DNA from: Actinomadura sp. NBRC 104412
GTDB taxonomy: Bacteria > Actinomycetota > Actinomycetes > Streptosporangiales > Streptosporangiaceae
Assembly (NCBI RefSeq): GCF_030269515.1
Contig: NZ_BSTM01000003.1
Span: 335,274 to 399,273, forward strand
Length of the DNA: 64,000 bases
Direction: 5' to 3'
Part shown: positions 45,974 through 56,204 of the stretch, one piece after another
How positions within the stretch are numbered: position 1 is the stretch's first letter
Layout: every line of letters begins with the position of its first letter
Notes under the pieces: generated by a model
The model's database searches: none
The model's input: the letters and a program-made list of their open reading frames with translations, nothing else
Told to the model about the DNA's origin: nothing
Position numbers and translations under genes: made by a program

Positions 45974-46001
45974 GGTATCTGACGAATCGGTGTCAGATAC
46001 C
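45974..46001 (+). terminator. 10-bp hairpin terminator after mhpE
   Basis: GGTATCTGAC (45974-45983) pairs perfectly with GTCAGATACC (45992-46001) around GAATCGGT, 4 bases after the stop. The stem is unusually AT-rich for this genome. Confidence 0.65.
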
Positions 46002-46050
46002 CGCCCGCTCGCTGGCCCGCGGCGCTGGAGGGCCGTAGCGTTCCGGACCT

Positions 46051-46899
46051 ATGGCCGTCATCGTGGAGCTGGTGTCGTATCCGATCAAGGGCTGTGCCGG
46101 CACGCCGCTGCCCCGGGCGCGGATCGGATGGGCCGGGCTCGACCACGACCGCTCCTTCATGGTCGTGGACGAGCACGGCACCTTCCGCAGCCAGCGGCGC
46201 GATCCGAGGCTCGCGCTCGTCCGGCCCGAGGTGGCCGCGGACGGACGGCGGCTGGTGCTGCGCGCGCCCGGAATGGACGCCGTGGAGATCGCGGTCGACA
46301 CCACGTCCGCCCCGCGCGGGGTATCGCTGTTCCGCACCGCGTACGAAGGCGTCGACCAGGGGCCGGAGGCGGCGGCCTGGCTGTCGGAGTTCCTCGGTGC
46401 GCCCAGCTCGCTGGTCCGGGTGCCGCCGGGGCACGCCCGCGTCACCTCCGGGCTGACGCCTGGGACCAGCGGGTACGCCGACAGCGGCGCCGTCCACCTC
46501 ATCTCCCGGCCGAGCCTGGACGTCCTGAACCGGCGGCTCGCGGAGGCCGGCCGCCCGGCGGTGCCGATGGAACGCTTCCGCCCCAACATCGTGGTCGACG
46601 GCTGGGAGGAGCCGCATGCCGAGGACGAGGTGCGGCGGGCCCGCGTCGGCACGGCCGAGCTGGGGTTCGCCAAGCTCGCCCTCCGCTGCGTGGTGACCAC
46701 CGTCGACCAGCGGACCGGGGCCAGGGCGGGGCCCGAGCCGCTGCGGACGCTGGCCTCGTACCGGCGCGTCCCGGAGGGTCAGGTCGCGTTCGGCGCCAAG
46801 TTCGCGGTCGTGCGTCCCGGCCGGGCCGCGCTCGGGGACGAGGTGCTCGTGGACGTGTGGAGCGAGGGGACGGCGGGCCTCGCGGACGCCGTCCGGTGA
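46051..46899 (+). CDS. MOSC-domain protein (mARC-like, molybdenum cofactor binding)
   Basis: The 282-residue protein has an N-terminal beta-barrel (ELVSYPIKGCAG, GLDHDRSFMVVDEHG, the FRSQRRDPRLAL segment) and a C-terminal MOSC domain. ERFRPNIVVDGWEEP is followed by Cys213 in LRCVVTTVDQRTG, the residue that binds molybdenum in mARC enzymes. It could reduce N-hydroxylated compounds with an electron donor. modBC lies in the same window, about 30 kb away, with no direct link. Confidence 0.88.
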   Translation: MAVIVELVSYPIKGCAGTPLPRARIGWAGLDHDRSFMVVDEHGTFRSQRRDPRLALVRPEVAADGRRLVLRAPGMDAVEIAVDTTSAPRGVSLFRTAYEGVDQGPEAAAWLSEFLGAPSSLVRVPPGHARVTSGLTPGTSGYADSGAVHLISRPSLDVLNRRLAEAGRPAVPMERFRPNIVVDGWEEPHAEDEVRRARVGTAELGFAKLALRCVVTTVDQRTGARAGPEPLRTLASYRRVPEGQVAFGAKFAVVRPGRAALGDEVLVDVWSEGTAGLADAVR

Positions 46900-46922
46900 T
46901 CCGCGGGTGAGCGGGCGGCGGC

Positions 46923-46958
46923 CGTGCCCGCGGCGCCGTGCGGCGGGACGCGGGCACG
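46923..46958. terminator. Bidirectional hairpin between convergent genes
   Basis: CGTGCCCGC (46923-46931) pairs with GCGGGCACG (46950-46958) around an 18-base loop, between the MOSC gene and the convergent methyltransferase gene. Confidence 0.5.
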
Positions 46959-46971
46959 TGCAGGGGCCGCC

Positions 46972-47793
46972 TCAGTCGTTGAAGCCCTGGATGAAGGCGA
47001 AGCGGTCGGTGTAGCTCAGCTCGTGCTCGGGGTGGCGGAGCCGGATCGTCTCGACGCCTTCCTCGATCTCCTCGGGGGAGAACGTCGACAGCACCGACAT
47101 CCACTGGTTGCGCACCAGGCCGATCCACTGCTCGCGGTCGATCGTGACCGCGTACTCCTCGAAGCGGTGCTCGGTGCGCAGTCCGGCCGCGCGCATCGCC
47201 CCGGCGATGTCGGCCGGGTCGGGCTGGTTGGCGGCGAAACGGTCCAGCGCCTCGGGGAACAGCGGGTACTCCAGCCGCGGCGGCAGCGTCACGATGAGGA
47301 TCCGCCCGCCCGGCGCCAGCCGGGCCGCGAGCCCCCGCAGCGTCCCCGGGATGTCCTTGACATGGTGGATCGCCTCCTTGAAGACGAAGGCGTCCACCTG
47401 GTCGTACCGGATCGGCACCTCCCCCGAGGCGATCTGCTCCGCGGTGGCGCGCACCGGGGACAGCCGGGCGTCGTCGGGGAGGAGGTCCAGCATGTGCTGG
47501 GACGGGTCCACGCAGAGGATGGGGGTCTGCGGGGACGCCGCGTCCAGCAGCTTGCTCAGGAAGAGGCCGGTGCCCGAGCCGATGTCGGCGATCCGGTCGC
47601 CCGGCGAGGGGCGCAGCCAGGACATGATGCGGTCGGCCATCCAGACGACGTACTCGGGACGGTCGGCCCAGTTGCGCTCGTAGGTCTCGGCGATTCGCTG
47701 GTAGTGCTCGTCGGTGACGTCGATGACGCGGCTTCCTTTCGGTCGGCCCCCGGCCCGCGGGCGTGATGCCGCGTCGCATCGGCCGGCGGACAC
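46972..47793 (-). CDS. Class I SAM-dependent methyltransferase (start uncertain)
   Basis: The protein has motif I IADIGSGTGLFLSKLL, motif II-like LCVDPSQHMLDLLP, the FKEAIHHVKD loop and a C-terminal EEYAVTIDREQWIGLVRNQW region. The substrate is unknown. The first canonical start is GTG 47793, 274 codons including stop. Similarity to related methyltransferases begins at DVTDEHYQRIAETYERNW, and AAAGGAAG lies 7 bases before an in-frame ATC at 47724. The true start may therefore be a non-canonical ATC giving 250 residues. Confidence 0.8.
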   Translation of the reverse strand: MSAGRCDAASRPRAGGRPKGSRVIDVTDEHYQRIAETYERNWADRPEYVVWMADRIMSWLRPSPGDRIADIGSGTGLFLSKLLDAASPQTPILCVDPSQHMLDLLPDDARLSPVRATAEQIASGEVPIRYDQVDAFVFKEAIHHVKDIPGTLRGLAARLAPGGRILIVTLPPRLEYPLFPEALDRFAANQPDPADIAGAMRAAGLRTEHRFEEYAVTIDREQWIGLVRNQWMSVLSTFSPEEIEEGVETIRLRHPEHELSYTDRFAFIQGFND

Positions 47794-47933
47794 TCCGGGG
47801 GGAACGGGACCTTTCAGGAGGTTTAGGAGCTTTTCGGATTGTTCCCTTCCCTGGGGGACGCCGGGGACAAACCTTCCGCTCGTCAGAGGCGCGCGAGGCG
47901 TGCGCGGGCGCGCCGGTTCGCCGTCGTCCCCTC

Positions 47934-48788
47934 TCAGCCGGGGAAGGCCGGGCTCGCCAGCCCACGACCGGCGTCCGGGACGACGAACAGCGAGCCCGCA
48001 TGCGGCGTGCCCGATGGCGTTCCGACCGAGGCCGTTGTGACGTAGAGGTCGCGCAGATCCGTGCCGCCGAACGCGCACGCCGTGGTCCGCTCCGCGGGGA
48101 TCTCCACGATCCGGTCGACCCTGCCGGACGGGGTGTGACGCACGACGCGGCCACCGCCCCACACCGCGACCCACACGCAGCCGTCCGCGTCCACGGTCAG
48201 GCCGTCCGGGCTCCCGGGAGGCGGCACATGCGCGAACGGCCGGCGGTTGCGCGGCTCGAACGTGCCGGGCTCGCAGTCGAAGACGTCCACCCGCCCGGTC
48301 GGGGTGTCGATGTAGTACATGAACCGCCGGTCGGGACTCCAGCCCAGGCCGTTGCTGATCGTCACGGCGTCCAGGACGTCCTCGACCCGCCCGTCCGGGT
48401 GGACGCGCCGCAGCCTGCCGCCGCCTTCGCCCTCGTCGTAGCGCATGGTCCCGGCCCAGAACGCGCCGTCCGGGCCGACCGCGGCGTCGTTGCCGCGCAC
48501 GCCCTCCTCGGGACGCTCGGCCAGCCAGCGGAACGCGCCGTCCGGCTCGTACAGGCCCACGCCGTCGCGCAGGTTCACCACCAGCCCGCCGCCTGCGCGC
48601 GGCCTGACCGCGCCCACGTGCTGGCCCGTGCGCCAGACGACGTCGTCGGCGCCCGCGGACGGGTCGAAGGCGTGCACCTCGGCGGACAGGATGTCCACCC
48701 ACAGCAGCCTTCGCGCGGCCGGATCCCACACGGGGCCCTCGCCCAGCGTCGCGCCCGCGGCGACGGCGACCTCGGGTCGGTCGGTCAT
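47934..48788 (-). CDS. SMP-30/gluconolactonase family protein
   Basis: This 284-residue six-bladed beta-propeller likely hydrolyses a sugar lactone to the aldonic acid. Metal ligands are in ATLGEGPVW (Glu18), ISNGLGWSPD (Asn) and SPDGLTVDADG (Asp). It is the last gene of the sugar-acid set, behind the aldose 1-epimerase gene and separated from it by a hairpin. In an oxidative aldose pathway it would act between the dehydrogenase and the dehydratase. Confidence 0.92.
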   Translation of the reverse strand: MTDRPEVAVAAGATLGEGPVWDPAARRLLWVDILSAEVHAFDPSAGADDVVWRTGQHVGAVRPRAGGGLVVNLRDGVGLYEPDGAFRWLAERPEEGVRGNDAAVGPDGAFWAGTMRYDEGEGGGRLRRVHPDGRVEDVLDAVTISNGLGWSPDRRFMYYIDTPTGRVDVFDCEPGTFEPRNRRPFAHVPPPGSPDGLTVDADGCVWVAVWGGGRVVRHTPSGRVDRIVEIPAERTTACAFGGTDLRDLYVTTASVGTPSGTPHAGSLFVVPDAGRGLASPAFPG

Positions 48789-48814
48789 CGGTCGGCTCCC
48801 GGTACGGAGAGGGA

Positions 48815-48839
48815 ACGGCCGGGCGTCGTGCCCGGCCGT
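48815..48839 (-). terminator. 10-bp hairpin between galM and the lactonase gene
   Basis: ACGGCCGGGC (48815-48824) pairs perfectly with GCCCGGCCGT (48830-48839) around GTCGT. It may terminate or attenuate transcription into the lactonase gene. Confidence 0.6.
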
Positions 48840-48851
48840 CCCGTGCGGTGG

Positions 48852-50048
48852 TCAGCGCGCGCTGAACGCGTAGACCGTCGTCGTGTCATAGACCTGCCCC
48901 GGCCGCAGCGTCGTGGACGGGAACCGCGGCTGGTTCGGCGAGTCGGGGAAGTGCTGCGTCTCCAGGCAGAACCCGTCGCCCTGCCGGTACGCCTTCCCGC
49001 TCGTCCCGACCAGGGTGCCGGCCAGGAAGTTGCCCGAGTAGAACTGCACCCCGGGCTCGGTGGTGTAGACGTCCATCACCCGGCCGCTGCGGGGCTCGGT
49101 GACCCGCGCCGCCCGCTCCAGGCCGCCGCCCTCGCGGTCCAGGACGTAGTTGTGGTCGTAGCCCTGCCCGATCACGATCTGCGGGTGGCCGTCCCGGATC
49201 CGCTCCCCGATGGCGTGCGGCGCGGTGAAGTCGAACGGGGTGCCCTTCACCGGGGCCAGCTCGCCGGTGGGGATCAGCGTGGCGTCGACCGGCGTGTAGC
49301 GGCGCGCGTCGATCTGCAGCCGGTGGTCGTAGACGTCGCCCGACCCCTCGCCCGCCAGGTTGAAGTAGGTGTGGTTGGTCAGGTTCACGACCGTGGGCTT
49401 GTCGGTCGTGGCGCGGTAGGCGATGCGCAGCTCGTTCTTCCGCGTGAGCGTGTAGGTGACGGTGGTGGTGAGCGTGCCGGGGTAGCCCTCCTCGCCGTCC
49501 GGGCTGGTACGGGACAGCCGCAGCGCGACGTCGCCGTTCACCCGGGCGGGCTCGGCCTTCCACACCCTCTTGTCGAAGCCCCGGTCGCCGCCGTGCAGGC
49601 TGTTGGGGCCGTTGTTGGCGGCGAGCTCGTAGGTCGTGCCGTCCAGGGTGAACCGGGCCTTGGCGATGCGGTTCCCGTAGCGGCCGATGAGCGCGCCGAA
49701 GTACGGGTTGGCCTCGGCGTAGGCGTCGCTGGTGTACCCGTCCAGCGAGCCGAAGCCGAGCGCCACGTTGCCCGCCCTTCCCCGGCGGTCGGGCACCTCC
49801 AGGCTCTGCACGATGCCGCCGTAGGTGAGCACCCGGACCCGCATGCCGCGGCCGTTGCTCAACGTGTACCGCTCGATCCGCGTGCCGTCGGCCAGGGTGC
49901 CGAACGGCTCCTTGTCGATCCGCGGCGCGCTCTCCGGGCTTCCCATGCCGGACAGCGTAGGCGCCGGGCCCGCGGAGGCCGGAATCGAGGCCGCCACTAA
50001 CGCGGTGGCCAGCACGGCGGTGCCGGCCAGGGGTGGGATGAACCTCAT
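48852..50048 (-). CDS. galM: Aldose 1-epimerase, secreted
   Basis: This mutarotase has 398 residues. An N-terminal signal peptide ([20 protein letters not shown], cleavage near ASA-G at about 26) indicates export. The catalytic His lies in [14 protein letters not shown] and the catalytic Glu in [25 protein letters not shown] and [10 protein letters not shown] are further family blocks. AGGAGAGGAG precedes the ATG. It follows the sugar ABC permease gene and would supply the right anomer before uptake. Confidence 0.94.
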   Translation of the reverse strand: MRFIPPLAGTAVLATALVAASIPASAGPAPTLSGMGSPESAPRIDKEPFGTLADGTRIERYTLSNGRGMRVRVLTYGGIVQSLEVPDRRGRAGNVALGFGSLDGYTSDAYAEANPYFGALIGRYGNRIAKARFTLDGTTYELAANNGPNSLHGGDRGFDKRVWKAEPARVNGDVALRLSRTSPDGEEGYPGTLTTTVTYTLTRKNELRIAYRATTDKPTVVNLTNHTYFNLAGEGSGDVYDHRLQIDARRYTPVDATLIPTGELAPVKGTPFDFTAPHAIGERIRDGHPQIVIGQGYDHNYVLDREGGGLERAARVTEPRSGRVMDVYTTEPGVQFYSGNFLAGTLVGTSGKAYRQGDGFCLETQHFPDSPNQPRFPSTTLRPGQVYDTTTVYAFSAR

Positions 50049-50106
50049 GGTGCTCCTCTCCTAGAGGTGGAGGGTTCTGAGAGGTGGAGGATCCTTGCCG
50101 TACGGC

Positions 50107-51369
50107 TCAGCGCAGGAGGGGAGCGCCCGCGCGGCGTTTCGTCCAGACGTCGAAGGCGACCGCGGCCAGCAGCACGATGCCCTTGACCAGCATCACCCGC
50201 TCGCTGGGCGCGCCCACCAGCGACATCCCGTTGTTGATCACGCCCATGATCAGGCCGCCGGTGATCGCGCCGACCACCTTGCCGACCCCGCCCTGGACGG
50301 CGGCGCCGCCGATGAACGCGGCGGCGATCGCGTCCAGCTCGAAGGTGTTGCCCGCGGTCGGGCCGGCCTGGTTGAGCCGGCCGGCGAAGATGACCCCGGC
50401 CAGCGCCGACAGCACGCCCATGTTGACGAAGATCCAGAACACGATGGACCGGGCGTTCACCCCCGACAGCGTGGCCGCCTGGAGGTTGCCGCCGACCGCG
50501 TAGATGCGGCGCCCGAACACCGCCCGGTTGGTCAGCAGCGTGTACCCCAGCACCAGCGCCGCCAGCAGCACCAGCACCCAGGGCAGGTTCCGGAACCTGG
50601 CCAGTTGCACGGTCATCGCCATGATGAGCGCGGCGGCCGCGGCGATCTTCAGCAGGAACACCGGGTACGGGTCGACCGACTGCCCGTAGCCCAGGCGCGC
50701 CGCGCGGGCGCGCCACTGCGCGACCGCGAAGCCCCCGCACGCGGCGAGCCCGCACAGCAGGCTGAACAGGTCCGCGCCGCCCAGCACGCCGAGCCCGACG
50801 TTGCCCAGGTAACCGGCGGTGAAGCCGTTCGACAGCGTGCGGATCTCGCTGGGGAACGGGCCGATGCCCTGGTTGCCCAGCACGGTCAGCGTCAGCGCGC
50901 GGAACAGCAGCATCCCCGCCAGCGTGACGATGAACGACGGGATGCCGAAGTAGGCGATCCAGTAGCCCTGCCACGCCCCGATCAGCGCGCCCGCCCCCAG
51001 CGTGACCACGAGCGCCAGCGGCCAGGCCACGTCGTGGTTCACCATCAGCACCGCCGCGATCGCGCCGGTCACCGCCACCACCGAGCCCACCGACAGATCG
51101 ATGTGCCCGGAGATGATCACCAGGATCATCCCGATCGCCAGGATCAGGATGTAGGAGTTCTGCACGATGATGTTGGAGATGTTCTGCGGCTGTAGCAGGT
51201 CGCCCCCGGTCAGCACCGTGAACAGGACGACGATCAGGGCGAAGGCGACGTAGATCCCGCTCTGCCGCAGGTTGAGGGACAGCCGGTAGACCGGGTCCGG
51301 CCCGGCCTTCGCCCCGCGCGGGCCGCCGCCCGGCCCGGCCTTGGCGGTCTCGGCGCTGGTCGTGCTCAT
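50107..51369 (-). CDS. Sugar ABC transporter permease (MmsB/GguB type)
   Basis: The 420-residue membrane protein of the carbohydrate branch (CUT2) has about ten segments, a conserved [20 protein letters not shown] motif, [18 protein letters not shown], and [15 protein letters not shown] with INNGMSLVG near the end. The ATG at 51369 overlaps the stop of the ATPase gene (ATGA). Upstream in-frame sequence belongs to the ATPase gene in another frame. The CUT2 type with two fused ATPase domains imports monosaccharides such as xylose, galactose or arabinose. Confidence 0.92.
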   Translation of the reverse strand: MSTTSAETAKAGPGGGPRGAKAGPDPVYRLSLNLRQSGIYVAFALIVVLFTVLTGGDLLQPQNISNIIVQNSYILILAIGMILVIISGHIDLSVGSVVAVTGAIAAVLMVNHDVAWPLALVVTLGAGALIGAWQGYWIAYFGIPSFIVTLAGMLLFRALTLTVLGNQGIGPFPSEIRTLSNGFTAGYLGNVGLGVLGGADLFSLLCGLAACGGFAVAQWRARAARLGYGQSVDPYPVFLLKIAAAAALIMAMTVQLARFRNLPWVLVLLAALVLGYTLLTNRAVFGRRIYAVGGNLQAATLSGVNARSIVFWIFVNMGVLSALAGVIFAGRLNQAGPTAGNTFELDAIAAAFIGGAAVQGGVGKVVGAITGGLIMGVINNGMSLVGAPSERVMLVKGIVLLAAVAFDVWTKRRAGAPLLR

Positions 51370-53015
51370 GGCGCCTCCTTGCGCACGCGGCCGTTGCGGT
51401 TCAGGGTCATGTAGGTCATGAGGCGTTCCTGGGTGGCCTCGGCGCGGGGCACCTCGGCGGTGATCCGGCCGGCCGCCATCGTGTAGATCCGGTCGCACAG
51501 CCCCAGCAGCTCGGGCAGCTCGGAGGAGATCAGCAGGATGGCGGTGCCCCGCTCGGCCAGCCGGTTGACGATCGAGTAGATCTCGTACTTGGCGCCCACG
51601 TCGATGCCGCGGGTGGGTTCGTCCAGGATCAGCACCTCGGGCTCGGTGAAGATCCACTTGGCCAGCACGACCTTCTGCTGGTTGCCGCCGCTGAGCTTGC
51701 CGGTCTCGCTCAGCACGCTGGGCGCGCGGATGCCCAGGTCGCGGCGGAACCCGTCGGCGACCCGGTACTCCTCGTTCGCGTTCACCCAGCCGCGGCGGGC
51801 CAGCCTGCCCAGCCCCGCCGCCGACACGTTGCGCTTGACGTCCTCGATCAGGTTGAGGCCGTAGCGCTTGCGGTCCTCGGTGGCGTAGGCGATGCCGTGC
51901 CGGATGGCGTCCCGGACGGTGCGCGCCTCGATCGGCTTCCCGTCCTTGTAGAGCCGGCCGGAGATGCCCGTCCCGTACGAGTGGCCGAACACGCTCATCG
52001 CCAGCTCGGTGCGGCCCGCGCCCATCAGCCCCGCCAGCCCGACGATCTCGCCCCGGCGCAGCGTCAGGCCGGCGCCGTCGACCACCACCCGGCCGTGCTG
52101 GGTGGGGCTGTGCACCGTCCAGTCCTCGATGCGCAGCACCTCGTCCCCGATCCGCGGCTCGTGCGGCGGGAACCGGTGCTCCAGGTCGCGGCCCACCATC
52201 CCGGCGATGATCCGGTCCTCGGTGACCTCGCCGGACGCCTCCGACAGGTCCAGGGTCTCGATCATCCGGCCGTCCCGGAGGATGGTGACCCGGTCGGCGA
52301 TGGCCAGCACCTCGTTCAGCTTGTGCGAGATGATCACGCAGGTGATGCCCTCGTCGCGGAGCCCGCGCACCAGGTCGAGCAGGTGCGCGGAGTCCTCGTC
52401 GTTGAGGGCGGCGGTCGGCTCGTCCAGGATCAGCAGCCGCACCCGCTTGGCCAGCGCCTTGGCGATCTCGACGAGCTGCTGCTTGCCCACGCCCAGGTCC
52501 GCGATCGGCGTGACCGGCGACTCGGGCAGCCCGACCCGCTCCAGCAGCCGGGCCGCCTCGTGGTTGGTGCGGTTCCAGTCGATCAGCCGCAGCACGGACC
52601 GGAGGCCCCGGCGGCCGTGCTCCCCCCGCGAGGGGTCCGGGGGGTGCGCGGGGTCGTCACGGCGTGAGCGGAACGGCCCGCGGGCCGCCTGCTCGTTGCC
52701 GAGGAAGATGTTCTCCGCGATCGACAACTGCGGGCACAGCGCCAGCTCCTGGTGGATGATGACGATCCCGCGCCGCTCACTGTCGCGGATCCCGGCGAAC
52801 CGGCACGGCTCGCCGTCGAAGAGGATCTCCCCCTCGTACGAGCCGTGCGGGTACACCCCGGACAGCACCTTCATCAGCGTGGACTTGCCCGCGCCGTTCT
52901 CGCCGCAGATGGCATGGATCTCGCCGCGCCGCACCGACAGGTCGACCTGCCGCAACGCGTGCACACCCGGGAAGGACTTGGTGATCCCCAGCATCCGCAG
53001 GATGTCGCCGGTCAT
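51366..53015 (-). CDS. Sugar ABC transporter ATP-binding protein (two ATPase domains)
   Basis: The 549-residue protein has two tandem ABC domains. The first has Walker [15 protein letters not shown], Walker [13 protein letters not shown] and a degenerate signature ([15 protein letters not shown]). The second has no standard Walker A ([14 protein letters not shown]) but has [14 protein letters not shown] and [14 protein letters not shown]. This is normal for MmsA/GguA proteins. An unusual insert of about 32 residues (about 112-143, rich in Arg, Asp and Pro) interrupts the first domain before [10 protein letters not shown]. Confidence 0.94.
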   Translation of the reverse strand: MTGDILRMLGITKSFPGVHALRQVDLSVRRGEIHAICGENGAGKSTLMKVLSGVYPHGSYEGEILFDGEPCRFAGIRDSERRGIVIIHQELALCPQLSIAENIFLGNEQAARGPFRSRRDDPAHPPDPSRGEHGRRGLRSVLRLIDWNRTNHEAARLLERVGLPESPVTPIADLGVGKQQLVEIAKALAKRVRLLILDEPTAALNDEDSAHLLDLVRGLRDEGITCVIISHKLNEVLAIADRVTILRDGRMIETLDLSEASGEVTEDRIIAGMVGRDLEHRFPPHEPRIGDEVLRIEDWTVHSPTQHGRVVVDGAGLTLRRGEIVGLAGLMGAGRTELAMSVFGHSYGTGISGRLYKDGKPIEARTVRDAIRHGIAYATEDRKRYGLNLIEDVKRNVSAAGLGRLARRGWVNANEEYRVADGFRRDLGIRAPSVLSETGKLSGGNQQKVVLAKWIFTEPEVLILDEPTRGIDVGAKYEIYSIVNRLAERGTAILLISSELPELLGLCDRIYTMAAGRITAEVPRAEATQERLMTYMTLNRNGRVRKEAP

Positions 53016-53017
53016 GG

Positions 53018-54148
53018 TCAGCTCAGCTGCGACTGCTTGTAGTAGCCGCTGTCCACCAGCACCCGCTGCACCGAGGACTTCTCGACGATCACCGGCTCCA
53101 GGAGCTGGGACGGGACGACCTTGACGCCGTTGTCGTAGTCCTTGGTGTTGTTCACCGTGGGCTTGCCGCCCTTGAGCACGGTGTCGACCATCTTCACGGT
53201 CTCGGCGGCCAGCTTCCGGGTGTCCTTGAAGATGGTGGAGTACTGCTCGCCCGCCAGAATCGACTTGACCGAGGCGACCTCGGCGTCCTGCCCGGTCACC
53301 ACCGGGTACGCCTGGCCCGCGGTGCCGTAGCCGTTGCTCTTCAGCGCCGACAGGATGCCGATGGACAGCCCGTCATAGGGCGACAGCACGCCCTGCACCT
53401 TCGTGCCGCTGCTGTAGTACCGGGTGAGCAGGTCCTCCATGCGCTTCTGCGCGGTGGCCGCGTCCCAGCGCAGGATCGCCATGGTCTTGAAGTCGGTCTG
53501 GCCGCTGGGCACCTTCAGCGTGCCCCTGTCGATGTACGGCTTGAGCACCGACATCGCGCCGTTGTAGAAGAACGTGGCGTTGTTGTCGTCCGGGGACCCG
53601 GCGAACAGCTCGATGTTGAACGGGCCCTTGGCGCTGCCCTCGGAGCCGTCGGGGTTCTTCACCTTCAGCCCGATCAGCAGCGAGGTGGCCTGCTGCACGC
53701 CGACCTTGAAGTTGTCGAAGGTGGCGTAGTAGTCCACGTTGGGCGTCTCCCGGATCAGCCGGTCGTAGGCGATCACCGGGATCTTCTTGTCGGCGGCCTG
53801 CTGGAGCTGGCTGGTCAGCGCGGTGCCGTCGATGGAGGCCACCACCAGCGCCCGCGCGCCCTTGGTGATCTGGTTCTCGATCTGGCTGGCCTGGGTGGGG
53901 ATGCTGTCCTCGGCGTACTGGAGGTCCACCTTGTAGCCGAGCTTCTCCAGACCGGCCTTGACGTTGTTGCCGTCGCTGATCCAGCGCTCGGACGACCGGG
54001 TCGGCATGGTGATGCCGATCAGCGAGCCCTTCCCGGCGGCCTGCCTGGCCTCCCGGTCGACGGTCTTCTCGCTGGAGCCGCAGGCGGTGGTGAGGGCGGC
54101 GGTCAGGACGAGGGCGGGCAGCGCAGTGGTGAGGCTCCGGAGTCTCAT
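53018..54148 (-). CDS. Sugar-binding lipoprotein of the ABC transporter (ChvE-like)
   Basis: The 376-residue extracytoplasmic receptor has a signal peptide and lipobox LTTAC (lipidated Cys23). The type I periplasmic-binding fold shows [48 protein letters not shown] and [21 protein letters not shown] precedes the ATG at 54148. It lies 2 bases from the ATPase gene end and forms the transporter operon ATPase-permease downstream. The ChvE group usually binds aldohexoses or xylose. Confidence 0.93.
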   Translation of the reverse strand: MRLRSLTTALPALVLTAALTTACGSSEKTVDREARQAAGKGSLIGITMPTRSSERWISDGNNVKAGLEKLGYKVDLQYAEDSIPTQASQIENQITKGARALVVASIDGTALTSQLQQAADKKIPVIAYDRLIRETPNVDYYATFDNFKVGVQQATSLLIGLKVKNPDGSEGSAKGPFNIELFAGSPDDNNATFFYNGAMSVLKPYIDRGTLKVPSGQTDFKTMAILRWDAATAQKRMEDLLTRYYSSGTKVQGVLSPYDGLSIGILSALKSNGYGTAGQAYPVVTGQDAEVASVKSILAGEQYSTIFKDTRKLAAETVKMVDTVLKGGKPTVNNTKDYDNGVKVVPSQLLEPVIVEKSSVQRVLVDSGYYKQSQLS

Positions 54149-55122
54149 GGGGTTCTCCTTGGAGGGTGGGGGAGTGTGGGAAAGCGCTGAAGCGTGCCCG
54201 GGTCGCTCGACCCGGGCGGTGACATCCCCTCGTCCGCCCCGAGCCGGGCGAGGGTGTCGAGGACGAGCCGGCCGCGCCGCACCCGTTCGCGGCCCGTCTC
54301 GACGGCGGCGGTGAGCAGGTGGCGGCCCACCGGATACAGGCCGGGCACGTTGCGCAGCCCGAACTTCAGGTAGATCGGCGCGCCGCAGCGGATCAGCTCG
54401 GCCGCGTCGTAGATGCGGACGTAGCCGCCCAGGTCGTCGGGGGCCTCGACATAGAAGTCCATGGGCGCGGCGCTGAGCGCCCGGATCTCGGCGAGCTGCG
54501 CCACGGTCAGGTCGCTGGGCACGTTGACGGAGTCGGCGCCGAGCCGCTCCCAGATCGAGAACGACACCGGGTTGACCGGGCCGACCAGCGCCGACACCTT
54601 GAACCTGGTGTCGGCCGGCAGCCGCCCGGAGGCGCGGAGGCAGTGCAGCGTCCACAGGACGCCCTCGTCCGCGACGAGCAGGGAACGCACGCCGAGCGCG
54701 GTGGCGCGCTCGGCGTCCTCCACGCACTGGGCGAGCTGGTCGCGGCCACGCGCGCGCGGGCCGGACGCGCTGTACGTGCGCGCGCCCGCGCCGGGCTCCC
54801 ACGTGCCGCGCGGTCCGAGGAACAGGCTGAGCTCGATGCCGCGCTCGGCGCAGCCGGCCAGCATCAGGGCGATCTCGTCGTCGGTGAGCATCCACACGCC
54901 GCTGCCCTGGCTGATGCGGTGCAGCGGGACGTCCAGGCGGGCGCTCTCGTCCAGCACCGCCTCCAGGACGGCGGGCCCCTCGCATGAGGGCAGCTCGGTG
55001 CGCCAGGCGCCGCCGTCGGGGAACCGCACCGCGGACGCGGGCGGCGGCTCGGGCCGTGCCGGGAACCCCAGCGCGTGGAGCGCGTCCTCGCCGGGAGCGC
55101 GGGGGCCGTCCGGTGAATCCAT
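54145..55122 (-). CDS. Unrecognised TIM-barrel-like protein in the sugar-acid operon
   Basis: The 325-residue protein overlaps both neighbours (TGATG with the dehydrogenase stop, 4 bases with the binding-protein start), so it is translated as part of the pathway. Regularly spaced strand-helix units ([77 protein letters not shown]) suggest a TIM barrel, remotely like U32-peptidase-type proteins. It has no signal peptide. I cannot assign an activity; an aldolase or isomerase step missing from the operon is one possibility, offered as inference only. Confidence 0.75.
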   Translation of the reverse strand: MDSPDGPRAPGEDALHALGFPARPEPPPASAVRFPDGGAWRTELPSCEGPAVLEAVLDESARLDVPLHRISQGSGVWMLTDDEIALMLAGCAERGIELSLFLGPRGTWEPGAGARTYSASGPRARGRDQLAQCVEDAERATALGVRSLLVADEGVLWTLHCLRASGRLPADTRFKVSALVGPVNPVSFSIWERLGADSVNVPSDLTVAQLAEIRALSAAPMDFYVEAPDDLGGYVRIYDAAELIRCGAPIYLKFGLRNVPGLYPVGRHLLTAAVETGRERVRRGRLVLDTLARLGADEGMSPPGSSDPGTLQRFPTLPHPPRRTP

Positions 55123-56204
55123 CACACCTCCCTGGTCGGGGATGTCGGGACGTCAGGGACGTCGGGGAGGTCAGGGGCGTCGGGGAGGTCGGGGAGGTCG
55201 GGGAGGTCGGGGAGAAGGAGCACCTTGCCCGCGTCGGGCGCGGCGCTCAGCTTCAGTGCCGTCTCGAAGCCGGCCAGCGGCAGCTCATGGGTGACGAGCG
55301 GGGCCGGGCGCAGCACGCCGGTGCCGAACGCGCGCACCGCGTACGCCCAGTCGGCCGGGCCGGCGCCGAAGACCGTGTGGACGGTGAGGGCCCGGGTGAC
55401 CAGCAGCGTGGTGGGCACCGCGTCGGACGCGTCGCCCGTGATGCCGGTGAGCACCACCCGTCCGCCGCGGCGGGCGAGCGCGACCGCCGCGCGTGCCGTC
55501 CCGGGCCTGCCCGCGGTCTCGACGACCACGTCGAACGCGGCCTCGCCGGGCTCGCCCGGAAGGCACACGGTGGTGGCACCGGCCGCCAGCGCCGGCTCGG
55601 CCCGTCCCGGACGGGGGTCGATCGCCACCAGCAGCGACGGCGAGGCCGCGGCCAGCAGTTGCAGCGCGAGCATGCCGAGGGTGCCCGCGCCGACCACCGC
55701 CGCGGTCTCGCCGGGCCGCGGCGCCGCGTGCCGCACCGCGGCGGCGATCACCGCCGCCGGTTCCAGCAGCGCCGCCGCGCGCAGGTCCGCGTCCTCCGGC
55801 AGGACGTGCAGGAGCCGCGCGGGGACCAGCAGGTGGTCGGCGAACGCCCCGGGCCGGGTGAAGCCTGTCTCGTCGTAGCCGTTCGCGCACAGGTTGGGCG
55901 CGCCGTCCCGGCAGCGCGCGCAGCGCTGGCAGCCGCGGTACCCCTCGCCGACGACCTTCGCGCCGGTCAGGGCGGGGTCGGTGCCCTCGCCGACGGCCAC
56001 GACCGTGCCCGACCACTCGTGCCCGGGGACGATCGGGTACGAGACGAACCCGGGCGGGCGCGAGCCCTCGTACAGCTCGCGGTCGCTGCCGCACAGACCG
56101 GCGGCGGCCACGCGCACCAGCGCCTCGCCGTGGCCGGGTCCGGGCACCGCGGACTCGGCCAGCCGGAACCGGCCGGGCGCCTCCACCACGACGGAACGGT
56201 TCAC
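55122..56204 (-). CDS. Zinc-dependent sugar/polyol dehydrogenase (MDR family)
   Basis: The 360-residue enzyme has the catalytic zinc motifs LCGSDREL and PGHEWSGTV, the four-cysteine lobe [16 protein letters not shown] and the NAD fold [15 protein letters not shown]. It probably oxidises the imported aldose or an intermediate to a lactone or keto form. The GTG start overlaps the dehydratase stop (GTGA). The C-terminus ends in an expanded LPD repeat that is not part of the normal fold. Confidence 0.88.
   Translation of the reverse strand: MNRSVVVEAPGRFRLAESAVPGPGHGEALVRVAAAGLCGSDRELYEGSRPPGFVSYPIVPGHEWSGTVVAVGEGTDPALTGAKVVGEGYRGCQRCARCRDGAPNLCANGYDETGFTRPGAFADHLLVPARLLHVLPEDADLRAAALLEPAAVIAAAVRHAAPRPGETAAVVGAGTLGMLALQLLAAASPSLLVAIDPRPGRAEPALAAGATTVCLPGEPGEAAFDVVVETAGRPGTARAAVALARRGGRVVLTGITGDASDAVPTTLLVTRALTVHTVFGAGPADWAYAVRAFGTGVLRPAPLVTHELPLAGFETALKLSAAPDAGKVLLLPDLPDLPDLPDAPDLPDVPDVPTSPTREV
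55137..55216 (-). repeat. 9-bp tandem repeat encoding LPD in the dehydrogenase tail
   Basis: The minus-strand unit CTCCCCGAC is repeated with variations and encodes [12 protein letters not shown] followed by APD/VPD versions at the protein end. It appears to be a slippage expansion. Confidence 0.8.
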
